From: Pomphorhynchus laevis
Lineage: Eukaryota > Acanthocephala > Palaeacanthocephala > Echinorhynchida > Pomphorhynchidae
Assembly: GCA_012934845.2 (NCBI GenBank)
Contig: WNNJ02002905.1
Coordinates: 124,001 to 188,000 of the forward strand
DNA: 64,000 bases
Reading direction: 5' to 3'
Numbering within the stretch: the first letter of the stretch is position 1; each line of letters starts with the position of its first letter. The notes under the pieces are model-generated. The model saw nothing but the letters and a program-made list of their open reading frames with translations, was not told the origin of the DNA and ran no database searches. Below, one piece after another: positions 44,837 to 55,834 of the stretch. The position numbers were made by a program, and so were the translations under genes.

Positions 44837-46090
44837 TAAATAAAATATTTAAAGTAATTAAAGCACACTTTAAAAAATATTGTAAGGTAATCGAAATTAA
44901 TACTGGTATAAAACACTATTTCAGTATTAATTCTACAAAAGAATTTTTAGAACAGACAAAAGGAATAAATTTTCAAAATATAAATACATACGATTTTAGT
45001 ACGCTTTATACAAATCTAGATTTAGTAGATATTAAAGAAGCGTTAGTAAAATTAATTAACCTTATATTCGGAAGAAGATATACATATATATGTTATAATA
45101 ATTATAACGCCTATCTAACAAAAATTAAACCATCAAATAAATATAAATATATGGATAAAATTGAATTAATAGAATCCTTAAATATTTTGATAAATCAAAA
45201 TTATTTAAAAGTAGGGACATCTATATTTAGACAAGTAAAAGGTGTTCCAATGGGTGGTAATAGTAGCCCAATTATAGCTGACTTGTTTTTAAGCTTTATA
45301 GAATATGAATTTGTTCATAACTGTGTAAAAACTAAATCTAAACAATATAAATATATGAAATATATGTTTCGATACATTGATGATATATGTGTATTTAATT
45401 CTAATAATTTTTATTCAATTAGTGAGCACATTTATCCAGAAAGCCTTATTCTTAACAAAACCAATATTAATGATAAAGAAGGTGTATATCTAGATATGAA
45501 CATTAAATTAACATTAACTAAAACTACTATTAATTTATATCGTAAAAATGACATTTATATTTACAAGAAGCATATTTTTGCATAAGCATTCATGCATACC
45601 ATATAATATAAAATATAATACATTAAATAATGAAATTTTAAGAATTGCAACAATTTGTAATGATATTGGCTTTCTTAAAAATCATTTAAATAATTTAATA
45701 GATACATATTTTAAACTAGGTTACTATAAAAATAACATCAAACAGAAAATAGTAATATATATAAATCAACACAATAATATAAAAGATAAATGAACACTCT
45801 TGATCGGAAAATGGATGAATAATAAATAATATACTTTGTATTAGAATAGGATAAATTTCTTTAAATTTTATCAGAGGAAATAAGTTTGGCTCCGCTGCTA
45901 TGTTGGGTCGAGAAATATGAGCAAAATCCTGATATTATGACAGTTCCTTTTGATGACCTCTAATCCTTATTTAATAAATAATTAATTAATTAATAATTTA
46001 TTTATTAATAAATTGTTTGTTATTTATTAGTCAATTCATAAAAATTAATTTTTATTTTAAATCAATTGGTTCATTTGATCAGGTGGTTCA
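44837..46090 (+). mobile_element. PLE, 5'-truncated, with uninterrupted RT core
   Basis: The frame is open from about 44837 to 45585 without a stop. It covers TYDFSTLYTNL (catalytic Asp), the GVPMGGNSSPIIADLFLS block and FRYIDDICVFN (YIDD). After 45550 the reading moves to another frame (45548-45793), so the C-terminal part is shifted. The 3' UTR (45840-46090) keeps a diverged version of the structured segment (45841-45966). It is truncated 5' in the RT N-terminal region and begins about 120 bp after the RASL10-like gene. Confidence 0.85.
45841..45966 (+). other. Diverged copy of the PLE structured 3' segment
   Basis: Has GGCTCC (45888-45893) and TGAGCA (45918-45923) where the other copy has GGCCCC and GGGGCC. 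The central C-G pair is replaced by T-A, a compensatory change, although the outer pairs are lost. The second helix (CTGCTATG, 45895-45902) is only partly paired. The upstream hairpin is deleted. Confidence 0.5.
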
Positions 46091-46192
46091 TTTAACAATC
46101 ATTTGATTGTTAAATCAAGTGTTTATCCAAGGAGCTTCATTCTTAATAAAACCAATATTAATGATAAAGAAGTTATATATCTAGATATTATA

Positions 46193-46452
46193 TTTTACTG
46201 TCACACAGGCAACCGAATCGACCAGTTTTCTTCATTGTTACTTCATTGATTAGTATATATTGATTAGATTAATCGGTAATCAATGATTACTTCATTGATT
46301 ACCGATTAAAACTGGTTTCGATCAACGAACTGAATGCTCCATATCACTTTTGGATGAACATGTTAGCACCAAAGTGATGGAGTGCCTGGCAACACTCATA
46401 AGTAGAATAATGTACTTATTGGTCGTTTCGGTTGGCGGTGTGACAGTAAAAG
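46193..46452. mobile_element. Candidate non-autonomous DNA transposon with terminal inverted repeats
   Basis: The ends are inverted: ttttactgtcacac...gcaaccgaa at 46193-46218, with ttcggttggc.gtgtgacagtaaaa at 46428-46452. The interior has a perfect 18-bp hairpin (46269-46286 with 46292-46309). No coding capacity is seen. No target duplication could be fixed because the ends run into AT sequence. It could also be a rearranged inverted duplication. Confidence 0.45.
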
Positions 46453-46787
46453 AATGCATTTCCGACAGGTTGCTTAAACGGCTAAGACTTTTGCTCTCGA
46501 GCCAGAACATTTGCTGTGCACAACATTCTTATCTACTCAGCAGAGGTTTTTGCTGGCTGTTCGCTTCATTTGTTGTATCCTAAACTGGATTTGCCATATA
46601 GAAGACAAGTCGGCTGCGCGAAATGAAACAAGGGTCAGAATTCCTGGTGGAATTAATGATCTATTCAGTTTTATTGCCGATTGAAACTGGCTTCGATCTA
46701 CGAACTGCATGATCCATGCCACTTCTAGACGACCACCGTTGCACCGAATTGATGGAGTACTCGGCAACATTTATCAGTTTCTGTGTC
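46306..46787 (+). repeat. Pair of about 105-bp direct repeats
   Basis: The block at 46306-46410 (aaactggtttcgatcaacga, gaatgctccat, gatggagtgcctggcaaca) recurs at 46680-46787 with about 25 percent divergence. The first copy overlaps the candidate inverted-repeat element. The intervening 270 bp has a different base composition (more GC) and no recognised gene. Confidence 0.65.
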
Positions 46788-46799
46788 AGTAGCGCTTTT

Positions 46800-47499
46800 G
46801 TGATGATTCAGAAAAATATTATAAAATAATAAATTAAATTTTATAATACTCATTATATTTCATTTAATGTATATATGCAATTTATTGATAATCAAGTAAC
46901 ACTTTGGCATTGTTGATACAACAGGTAGGTATGCTAAGATCTCCCGTGTTGTATATTTTGCATAATTAATTTTGCCCATAAATCTCAACTGTAACGCAGT
47001 AGTTAATGCGTAAAAAATGTGTTGGAATATATGATGATACTGACAAGAATCAAAATAAACTTAGGAGGCTTTATCAAACTTATGTTGTTAATACAATATA
47101 ATATATAACAAATTAATATAACAAACATATAACAAATATAATATATATATTTTTTTAATTTTGATGACTATTTTTATTCTGCACGCTACTTTAATTCTAT
47201 CTGTAAGCCAACATAAAGTAGCGATCAGAATTAAAATATGATTGTTAATTCTTAGTGGTTCATATTGGCGCTATTTTCTAAGTTCTATTTGATCAAAATA
47301 TATCTTCGTCAAGAACATTTATGGCTCCTAGAGATGTGTTTAGCTCTGTCGTCTGATTCGCTTATAATGATATAACATTCGCTTATAATTATTATCGTTT
47401 GAGGCTGCAGATGTTCTTGTTCAGTGCTCGATGTTTCTTTTTGATATTCGAATAGGAAAGGCAACGTAGATTAATAACTCTTGTAAAATAGTAAATCTC
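46800..47499. other. AT-rich region; no recognised gene
   Basis: Low-complexity sequence with a perfect 10-bp inverted repeat (CGCTACTTTA, 47184-47193 with 47214-47223). No gene is supported. Confidence 0.4.
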
Positions 47500-47720
47500 G
47501 TGGAGACATCATAATGATGTCTATATCATTACATCTCGTGTGTCATTGTCATTGTCCCACTACTATATGAGGAGGAGGACTGACAGAGGGGGAAACACGA
47601 GTCATGTGTAAGACGTACTAGAATAACTCTAGTAACCTCATGGAGTGCTAAAACATCACTACTGTTTCACCAAATAGAATCATTAGTAAAAGCACTGGTA
47701 GATGCCGCCACAGGTCTAAT
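47500..47720 (-). repeat. Dispersed repeat N, copy 4
   Basis: Reverse-complement match to 9640-9790: aggaggaggactgac, gtcatgtgtaag, gagtgctaaaaca and gtttcaccaaa. More diverged than the other copies. Confidence 0.5.
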
Positions 47721-47799
47721 TTATATGAGACCTTATAATATAAGGTATTATATTTTAATTTATTTAAATTTACAAATATTTATTTAAATTTACAATCTT

Positions 47800-48585
47800 T
47801 ATTTAAATGTGCAAGAAACAAATTTATCCAGAAAGCCTTATTCTTAACAAAACCAATATTAATGATAAAGAAGGTGTATATCTAGATATGAACATTAAAT
47901 TAACATTAACTAAAACTACTATTAATTTATATCGTAAAGATGACATATTTAAATTTACAAGAAACATATTTTTGCATGAGCATTCATGCATACCATATAA
48001 TATAAAATATAATACATTAAATAATGAAATTTTAAGAATTGCAACAATATGTAATGATATTGGCTTTCTTCAAAATCATTTAAATAATTTAATAGATACA
48101 TATTTTAAACGAGGTTACTACAAAAATAACATCAAGCAGAAGATAGTAAAATGTATAAATCAACACAATAATATAAAGAATAAATTTAAACTCTTAAGTG
48201 GCAAATTTTTATGGATGGATAATAAATAATATACTTTGCATTAGAATAAGATACTAGATAGTTATTTCAGAGGAAATACATCATTAGCATGTATTTGGCC
48301 CCGCTGCTATGTTGGGTAGAGGAACAGGGGCCGAAATCTGATAGCATAGCAGTTCCTCCTGAGTACCTCTAATCCTTATTCTGATACAACGTCTGTTATT
48401 TATTAGTCAATTCATAAAAATAAAGTTTATTTTAAATTTTTTTTAACTTGATTTAAATTATAGAAAATCTAAAAACAATTATTAATTTTATTATTTAATT
48501 ATTAAATTTTGATTTTGCATTATTATGTTTTGTTTATTTTATAATTATATGAAATAAGTAAACTCAGTTAGCTGATTTGATTTGT
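47800..48585 (+). mobile_element. PLE, 5'-truncated, intact 3' end
   Basis: The frame 47807-48229 is open to the natural stop: IYPESLILNKTNINDKEGVYLDMNIKL through KFLWMDNK. This is the RT thumb and C-terminal part; no endonuclease domain follows. The 3' UTR runs to about 48585 and contains the best preserved structured segment (48241-48400). It ends in actcagttagctgatttga, the same end as at 6484 (minus) and 41735. It is truncated 5' just after the YIDD region. Confidence 0.88.
48241..48400 (+). other. Structured 3' segment of PLE (pseudoknot candidate)
   Basis: Helices are: outer 48243-48250 with 48375-48382 (AGAATAAG/CTTATTCT); hairpin 48274-48281 with 48289-48296 (8 bp, 7-base loop); P1 48297-48302 with 48327-48332 (GGCCCC/GGGGCC); P2 48304-48311 with 48345-48352 (CTGCTATG/CATAGCAG); and possibly P3 48319-48324 with 48353-48358 (GAGGAA/TTCCTC). 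P1 and P2 interleave, which makes an H-type pseudoknot. Related copies lie at 6690-6830 (minus), 45841-45966 and in part 58930-59032. Confidence 0.7.
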
Positions 48586-48599
48586 TTATTTTATGAATT

Positions 48600-50459
48600 T
48601 TATAAAATTCATAAAAGATTGCTAACTTGTTAATGAATTTTCTCAAGAGAGAGAGTGAGACTATTCCGCTTGAATTACATTACCAATTATTTAAGCCATA
48701 CACGAAAGATCAACGATGACAGTACCAAGTACCGTTATACAGCTGTCTACTCGTGATAAGATAGCTACAATTGATGATATAAGCTTTATAGACTCACTAT
48801 CTAAGAATAGGATACAACTCGGTTTGTATAGTATTTCTTGTACAAATGCTTGCGTTGTGCATGTTCCTTTCTTACTTTATTTATTATCGCTCATTTTTTA
48901 GATATGTGTAATACTTGCCGCGTTCTTGTTAGTACTCAACAAACATCGGATCGATTTAAGAACGATTGACAGTAAAGATTCGGATTTTTCCGTCCAACAC
49001 TGACACTCGGAATTTCGAATCATATAGTCCCATTGAACCGCTAGCATCACCCATTACCTTGACACGTTTCTGGAAGCTATACAAGGCGATATAGTAGACG
49101 TTTTCTATTCACGTGATGTAATAACGCTTTCTCTGTCTGAGCGTAATCATTTGGGATCCCGAACAAGGTCCCGAACATAATTTGACGGTATTATCAGAAG
49201 TATCGCAAAATAAATATCTTCAAGAAAACCTAGATAATTCCTTGAGAATAGGTCCGCAGGGTGGTAGAAAATGTTGGCTTGAACTGAACACGTGTTGAAC
49301 ACACCGTATAACTTCATTATATTGGTAAGGAGAATTGTAAATACTTAACACTGATAAGAAGGCTTTATCACAGGTGACGAATATGTAGAAGCAAAATTGT
49401 ACGAGGAGTAACCAGTTCAATAAATGGCCGTGAAGGCGATGTACAAACGATAATGAGAATACTGGAAGCTTTAAAAATATATGGAGGATAATCTGCAATA
49501 TTAGCTGGAAGATTCGCAGGTGGATAAGCAAATAATACATAATTAGAATCGTAGTGATGTGGTAAAAAGTCGTTCTTTTTTGTCACTACGAATTATGCTT
49601 TATAATGTAGAGTATCACCAGCTATTAAATGCGATAACAATGATTGAACTACACTGTAGTCCAGATTCTGATACTTTAATGTTGGTATAAATAGCTGAAT
49701 ACTAGATTCTACGAGATTAATAGTTCCGCATTGACGAACTAATTATCGACTCAAATACGATTTCTGATATCGACACATTATCCGATTGAGCAGTTGAGAT
49801 TTCGCTGGATAATAATACTAATTTACATGCTGCGTAAGAACCGCAGAGAAAGAAAGTACTTTTAATGGTAGTTTGCAACAATTGAGGAAACTTTCACAAG
49901 TGTCCGGACATCACAGTCGGTTGAGTCACAGTCAACTTTTAGAGTCACATAAACTTGTTCTGCTGATTGCTCGCATATTGCCTGTTCTGAGCCAAGATAA
50001 TGTTCCCCATCACCATCATTAAATGATAAAATACTTTTCTCATGCTGACTAGGTATTCCATACGTGGCGTAAAAGTCCTAATATGTTATTGTAATAATAA
50101 CCCAATCAGGATCAGAAATTTAATCAAAATCAGAACTTCGCTGTAAATGAAGGTGTTAAACAAGGTGGAGAGGAATAAAGATATAAGGAGTGAATATATT
50201 TAAGTACGTATGTGGGGGAGAGTAGTTGTTGGAGAAAGAAAGGAAAACGTTAAAGAATTTATCAGAAGAGAAATTAATGCGGAAAAGCTTAGAAAGAAAT
50301 ATACGTTTTAACAAAGACGACGATCGATTATCTACATGGATATAGGAGATATTTGTGACAATTTTAGACTGAATATCTAAGATTATAATATTATAATATC
50401 TAATATCTAGTATTATCTATTATAATCTCTAATATATAATCTATCTGAAGATCCCTACA
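48600..50459. other. Unassigned region with possible minus-strand coding remnants
   Basis: Near 48630-48740 there is a weak match to sequences flanking repeat N. On the minus strand, stretches at about 49370-49760 and 49870-50100 read as long runs of ordinary-looking protein (for example LPHHYDSNYVLFAYPPANLP and HEKSILSFNDGDGEHYLGSE), but I recognise no family. They may come from a mobile element or a dead gene. About 50160-50330 looks like a decayed A-type LINE fragment. Confidence 0.3.
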
Positions 50460-51360
50460 TGGGTCAGTCTGATTTAGCTGTCATGAACACGTGCCCATGG
50501 GTTGTTTTAGCTAAAGAAATTGACTTTTCTGCTCCATTTTATCGTATCTCCATTCCAGTAGTTATCTTTTCTCTCAGATTCTTGGGTTTCCTGTGAGAAT
50601 TGTTAACAGGGTGAAGATAGTGTTGTATACCAAGCGATTTTTTACGAGGATGACCTCGATGCACGTCAGTTCTACCCTATTATAGGTGTGCCTCAAGGTT
50701 CCTCAATTTCTCCGTTTCTTTTTACGATTAAAAGGCAGCTAACCCATTCAAATCTTTCACTTAACTCATCTAAATTGCAGTTGATTGTCTTTCATGGCGC
50801 CCCTGCAACATAGTAAAAGATAAAGAGATTTGCAACCTCTGCTCTCTCTTCCATTTTGCAGAATCAACCACTCCTAGTCTTTACACATCGAGTATGATAC
50901 TTGGGGTTTTATCGTTACGATAAACTGGACTGCTAGATATAACTTGAATAGATTCAAGAATGTCCTAAAGAGAGCTAGATCGGCCATGAAGAGGGTCCAG
51001 CATCTTTCATTTGGTTGGATCGCTTAGGTTAGACTTTGCATCACATGGGCTTTAAAGGGTAGTCTTATATTTAAGTAGACGTCACCCAGAGCAAAAACCA
51101 AGATTTGTTAAGCGCCTCATGTCGAGACTACCGTTCATCGTGCGCTTCGATTGGGCTCTTAGGTGTGTTGCAGACCCTGAATGGATCTTTCGTAATGCGT
51201 CGCGTTTGGGTTTGCTAGTGGGCCTGACCGCTCCGCAATTACTTAATAGAAGACTACAGTCTGGAGCAAGTTCACTTATAACTAACTATTAACTATGCAT
51301 TTATATGATCTATCGTTATTATACATGTTTCATTTTTATTAAGAAAATCTTTATTTATTT
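50460..51360 (+). mobile_element. D-family LINE fragment, copy D5
   Basis: Plus-strand RT and 3' end. Recognisable parts are an FLGFPVRIVNRVKIVLYTKRF-like segment (50575-50640), VPQGSSISPFLF (50690-50720), an internal deletion that removes the YADD box, then a KLQLIVFHGAPAT-like segment (50775-50815) and a C-terminal region to about 51290. It ends with TTTATTAAGAAAATC-like tail near 51355, the same as D2. Decayed. Confidence 0.72.
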
Positions 51361-51432
51361 ACATTCGTCTATTTTTTCAAAGCGTTGGGCTGAAATTAAG
51401 ATTTTCAAAACGTTTAGTTTGTCGAGGTCAGA

Positions 51433-51845
51433 ATCAAATCAGCTAATTCAGTCTACATATTTTATACTATTTATAAATTTTAAATAATGCTAAATAAAAA
51501 GTCATCAATACGTTCTACAGCCATTTTTGCGTCCCCCATAGATGTAAATAAATAATGAAATAATAAATAATGCTAAATAAAAAATTTATAATTAAATAAC
51601 AAATAATTATAAGTAATAAATAATTATAATCACGATTTGCTTTCGTCTAAATATTATAAATAATTATTTACAGTTAGTAATAATATCTGTAAATAGTTGA
51701 TAGTAGTTGATTAATAATTAATAAAATTGATTAATAGTTGATTAATAATTAATTTGATAGTTGATTAATAATCAATAAAATTGTATTTAAATAAAAATAA
51801 ATTTTTATGAATTGACTAATAAATAACAAGCTTCACTAGTTTAAA
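51433..51845 (-). mobile_element. PLE 3' tail fragment with local reshuffling
   Basis: Starts with caaatcagctaattcagtct, the PLE 3' end, and finishes with tttttatgaattgactaataa, which also belongs to the PLE 3' UTR. The AT-rich middle is expanded and repeated. No structured segment is left. Confidence 0.6.
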
Positions 51846-52137
51846 AATTTCCGAATCGATAACGTAAATTATGCAATTATCTTTCAGCGTTCTTACATTC
51901 AGCAGTGAGTTTAAGATTTTCAGGTTTGAAAAGAGATTCAATATAAAACAATTTATGAATAAAATTGTATTGTAAAAGATTAAAAACTTTTATTTACAAA
52001 TATATATAGTAAAGTAGTTTATATTACAGCGGTTCAATTAAATATATAAGGATACGTTAATGTTTTTTATTTAATTCCGTCTCTAAGCAACACATCATTT
52101 TGACATTTTTTTATAGCATTGGGTGATTTGAAGAAAG
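51846..52137. other. Upstream region of the peptide-precursor-like gene
   Basis: AT-rich sequence. A TATA-like motif (aatatataagg) lies at about 52040-52050, roughly 90 bp before the start codon. This may be the promoter, but it could be chance in AT-rich DNA. Confidence 0.3.
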
Positions 52138-52596
52138 ATGAGCAAAACAATTGATCTGTTGATTGTAGCAATTACATTTAATTGTGCTACCGTATCACCA
52201 CATGATATTATAACTAAAGCCCCCACAATAATAGTTCCAAAAAACCCTCTCGAAGACTGGCCTTCACCTGATATTTGCAGATATTTTAAGGACAAGGATC
52301 CAATTATATATGCTCGTTGTAAGCACGATCAAAATCTGTATTGGTCAAGTGCCGATTACGCAGATGATAATCTATATGGAAAGCGGAGTGTCAGAATTCA
52401 ATCGAAAACACATTCGTTAATAGATCAATTAAATAAACTAAGCACCAGTGTTGATTCGATGTTAAGCGAATTACGTAAAATTGACGAACAGGTTCACAGG
52501 AAAGAACTTGATCTCTGGACATATTTTTTCGAACATGGAAAATTAGACAATAATATTAGTCGATTGTTAGACCTTATAAAGATTGATATCGGTTAA
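52138..52596 (+). CDS. Candidate secreted peptide precursor with amidation site (152 aa)
   Basis: Not recognised by family. The N-terminus has a short polar start and a hydrophobic core (LLIVAITFNCATV, residues 7-19), consistent with a signal peptide cut near residue 20-21. The next part has two cysteines (C47 and C61) that could pair, and then GKR at residues 81-83. GKR is a classic signal for prohormone cleavage with C-terminal amidation and would give a peptide ending in ...DNLY-amide. The remaining 69 residues are charged and mostly helical in character (SLIDQLNKLSTSVDSMLSEL). The layout signal peptide - peptide - GKR - tail resembles neuropeptide precursors, but no known peptide family fits. 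It may also be another kind of secreted protein. Confidence 0.5.
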   Translation: MSKTIDLLIVAITFNCATVSPHDIITKAPTIIVPKNPLEDWPSPDICRYFKDKDPIIYARCKHDQNLYWSSADYADDNLYGKRSVRIQSKTHSLIDQLNKLSTSVDSMLSELRKIDEQVHRKELDLWTYFFEHGKLDNNISRLLDLIKIDIG

Positions 52597-52599
52597 TTG

Positions 52600-53397
52600 A
52601 GCATTTGCTTTTATGTGATTGTTATTTTAAACAAATAACTAATAACTTTAAACCAACTAATTAAGCAAAATTACATTTTGTTCAAAAATCCTTTAAAATT
52701 TTATAAATTGATAGAAACTAACAAAGAAGTGAAACTCGTTCTATTACAAAAATTTACAACATTCTTATAGCTCTTGTTATCAATTCAGAAAATTAATTTA
52801 AAAAATTAATTTTAAATTATTTAATCATTTCATTTATTTAATTAATAAAGTTTTTGCAGATAAAATTAAGAACTATCGAAATAGAATAAATCTATTATTT
52901 ATTAACTCATTTATTTGTCCCTATTGCCTATTAATTTATTAAACTGTAAAGAAGAAAGAAACGGATAAGGTCAGGTGTACTAATAAGATGCTATAAAATT
53001 GTCAAAAGTAAGTTGAATAATATTGCAAATGCTGCAAATCGGCTGTCATTATTTAATGAATTAAAAATAAGTAAAGTAAAAGCTTTTGAATATATTGATA
53101 TGTATTTAGGAATTTACATGAATTCCTAAATTTTAAAAACATTTTTATAGAATGTTTATTGCTAAAATGGAGTAAAAATGTTTTATTCTAAAAGGCTACT
53201 TATATTTTGTTATAATGACCATTTAACAAAATGTAACTTTTTGAATAAAAATTTTCACTTATTTTTTTCTTTCCTATAATTTACAAACATTTAAAGAAGA
53301 AATGAATATTTTAAATAGAGATACTTAAAATATTTAAACGAATATTTTAATTGTTAATTTTAATGAATATATCGCTTATATTGAAAATATAAAAAAG
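52600..53397. other. AT-rich region; no recognised gene
   Basis: Low-complexity AT-rich sequence. A perfect 11-bp inverted repeat with a six-base loop lies at 53104-53131 (ATTTAGGAATT and complement). No coding region is supported. Confidence 0.4.
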
Positions 53398-55834
53398 GTT
53401 TATTTTTACGTGGCAAATGCGTGCCGGCGCACGCTTACATGGCCACAACAACAAAAAGCAAAAATCTAAATCATGTGTTGAGAAGGTGGGTACCGAGGCG
53501 GTATTTGAATGTAATAAAGGAGGGAGCGCAACAGACGTCGAGAGAAAGGTGATTCCAGGCGAGCAGGCGGCGACGAGGAAGGATCGGAGACCGTAGTTGT
53601 TAGAGTAATTGGGAACGTGGAGTAAGAGGGAATTAAGGGAACGCATCGATGGAGAGGTGGGACGAGTGCCATCTAAGAAAGGGAGGTTGATGAACGAAGG
53701 GAATCCGACAGCGATGATACGAAAAGTTACGAGAAGAAAATGAGTTGTATACGGATGTGGATGGTGGGCCACGATATTTGGGCAAGATATGTGGATGTGT
53801 GGTCAAAGCGACGGAGACGTAGGAGCACTCGAACGGAGGAGTTGACGATGCGTTGTAGGGTAGGATGATGGATTTTGGAGAATTGGCGAAAAGACTGAGG
53901 CATTAATCGATTTTAGGGAAAGAAACGATGAAAGAATAGGCATACAGAGAAGGTAGTCGATAAGGGGGCGAATACGTCGGATGTCACGGATAATTAAGTT
54001 AGACGAGCGGACCTTGTCACGGACAAAGGGTTTAATGGAAAGGTGATCATCGAAATGGATCCTAAGAAAGTGAGATTGTGGACTATGGGGATGATTGATA
54101 AGACAAAGACACAGGAGAGGAGACATTTTAGGTTGACGTAGGAGGATCCACAGTATTTTGAACTTGACTGTGTTTAGAACGAGACGAAGATGGGTGAGAA
54201 GCTTGTAGATAAAAGAAAGACAGTTGGAAGCAGAAATTACGATATCGTGTATGCGATTGTCGAGTGCATGAGCATATATGAGGATGTCATCGGCGTGTTG
54301 CATGACTTTAAAGGAGTAAGGTTTGATAAACAGAGATAGATCGCCAAGTAGAAGAGAGAAAATCAGGGACCTATTACTGAACCTTTTAGGACTCAGCAGA
54401 AAATAGGGATGGGAGGGGAGTATATTGAGTTTGAACATACGCGAAAAGAACGGTCGGATATATACGAGGCAAACCATGCTCCGGAGGAGGAAGGAAATCC
54501 GTAATCATAACAAAGGCTAGAAAAGACAATGGAGTTGTCGACGATGTCGAAGGCGGAGGAGAGATCGGTAGAGATGAGAACACTATATAGAGCCTTGTCA
54601 CGAGAAATGAGTCGGGTGGTTCTAAATTTTCATGCAGGCGATTTTTGTAGAGTGATTAGAGCGGAAATATGATTGGAAAGGAGGTCAGATTAGATGAAGA
54701 GAGATAAACGTTGATCTGTATTAAGATAATATGCTCAAATAGCTTTGAAAGAGTAGGGAAAAGTGAAATGGGGCGATAGCTAGAAGTACGTTAGGGGTCG
54801 AGCGATTGTTTCTTAAAGAGAAGACGAACGATGGTGGACTTTCAGTGTGAAAGGAAGATACGATTGCCGATGGCCGAGTTAAACAAGATATTGAGGAAAG
54901 TGGATATCGATGAGCATATGGATTTAAGTATGGGGTAGGCAGGGGATCATCAGTTGAGGTTTTGTTGGGCATGGACATGGGAATAGATGATACTTCGGCA
55001 AATGAGACAAGGAGAAAATGAAAGAGTTTCGGGAGGATGAGGCGATGCAAGTAACAGTGAGATGGAGTGGAGACGGGGTTGTGAGAGAGCAACGTGAATA
55101 CTTTGGACTGCAGAAATAACGAATAATAATGGGGATTGCTGTTGCAAAACGAAGAGGAGCCAGAAAGGACTGACTTAAAAGTATGCCAGAGAGACTTAGA
55201 GTTGAATGAAGTTTTGATTTTATACTGCCAGAAAAAGTTGCGTTTGGTACGAGTAAGGGTGAAGATAAGACCAGCGAAGAGCAAGATAGGAATCACGGAG
55301 AGACGGATTGACCGAGCTGATATTACGTCTGAGAGAGCCGTGATAGACTTGAAAAGCATGAAAGATTTGACGCTTTGAGAGTAGGAATTGGATGTCAAAC
55401 CATGGGACACCGTGCAAGCGACGGTGAGGGTGAGGCTTGAAGGGCAAGAGAAGATCGAGAGTGAATGTGAGTTCAGAGTCGAAAAGAAAGGCAAGATCGT
55501 GAGGAGAGGACACGTGTTATTGTGGCAGAAGATAAAGACAATTTGAGTAAGGCAAAGCGGAGAAGGGGGATGTCAAGATTTTTCCAAAAGCGACGTAAGA
55601 TAGTAGGTGTGTGAGGCGGGGAGTGGTTGGAAGTGAGATCAAGGGTGATGATAAAGTGATCGAATAGACTATGATCGGAGATATGCAGTGAAGTGTAGGC
55701 AGCAAAACGATCGGGGACAGCTATGATGTCGAGTGACCGCCAAGGATATGTGTGGAGGGGGCAGTGCAGATGAGTTTGAAATTGTAGTTGGATAAAATGT
55801 TGATGAACCGGATGGAGTCGGTTGAAGAGTGGCG

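Noticed and set aside
48297-48352. HDV-like self-cleaving ribozyme
   Set aside because: The strand order fits the P1/P2 pseudoknot, but there is no P3 or P4 arm that I can pair convincingly and no clear catalytic cytosine in the J4/2 position. I kept only the pseudoknot claim.
48241-48400. Hammerhead ribozyme in the PLE 3' region
   Set aside because: Hammerhead motifs are known from PLEs, so I looked for CTGATGA and GAAA in the right order on both strands. GAAATCTGATAG and CTAATGATG look suggestive, but the core order and the three stems do not fit, and the bases are not conserved between copies.
51433-51845. Long AT-rich stretch as a replication origin or matrix attachment site
   Set aside because: It is explained by a decayed PLE 3' tail, and base composition alone does not support such a function.
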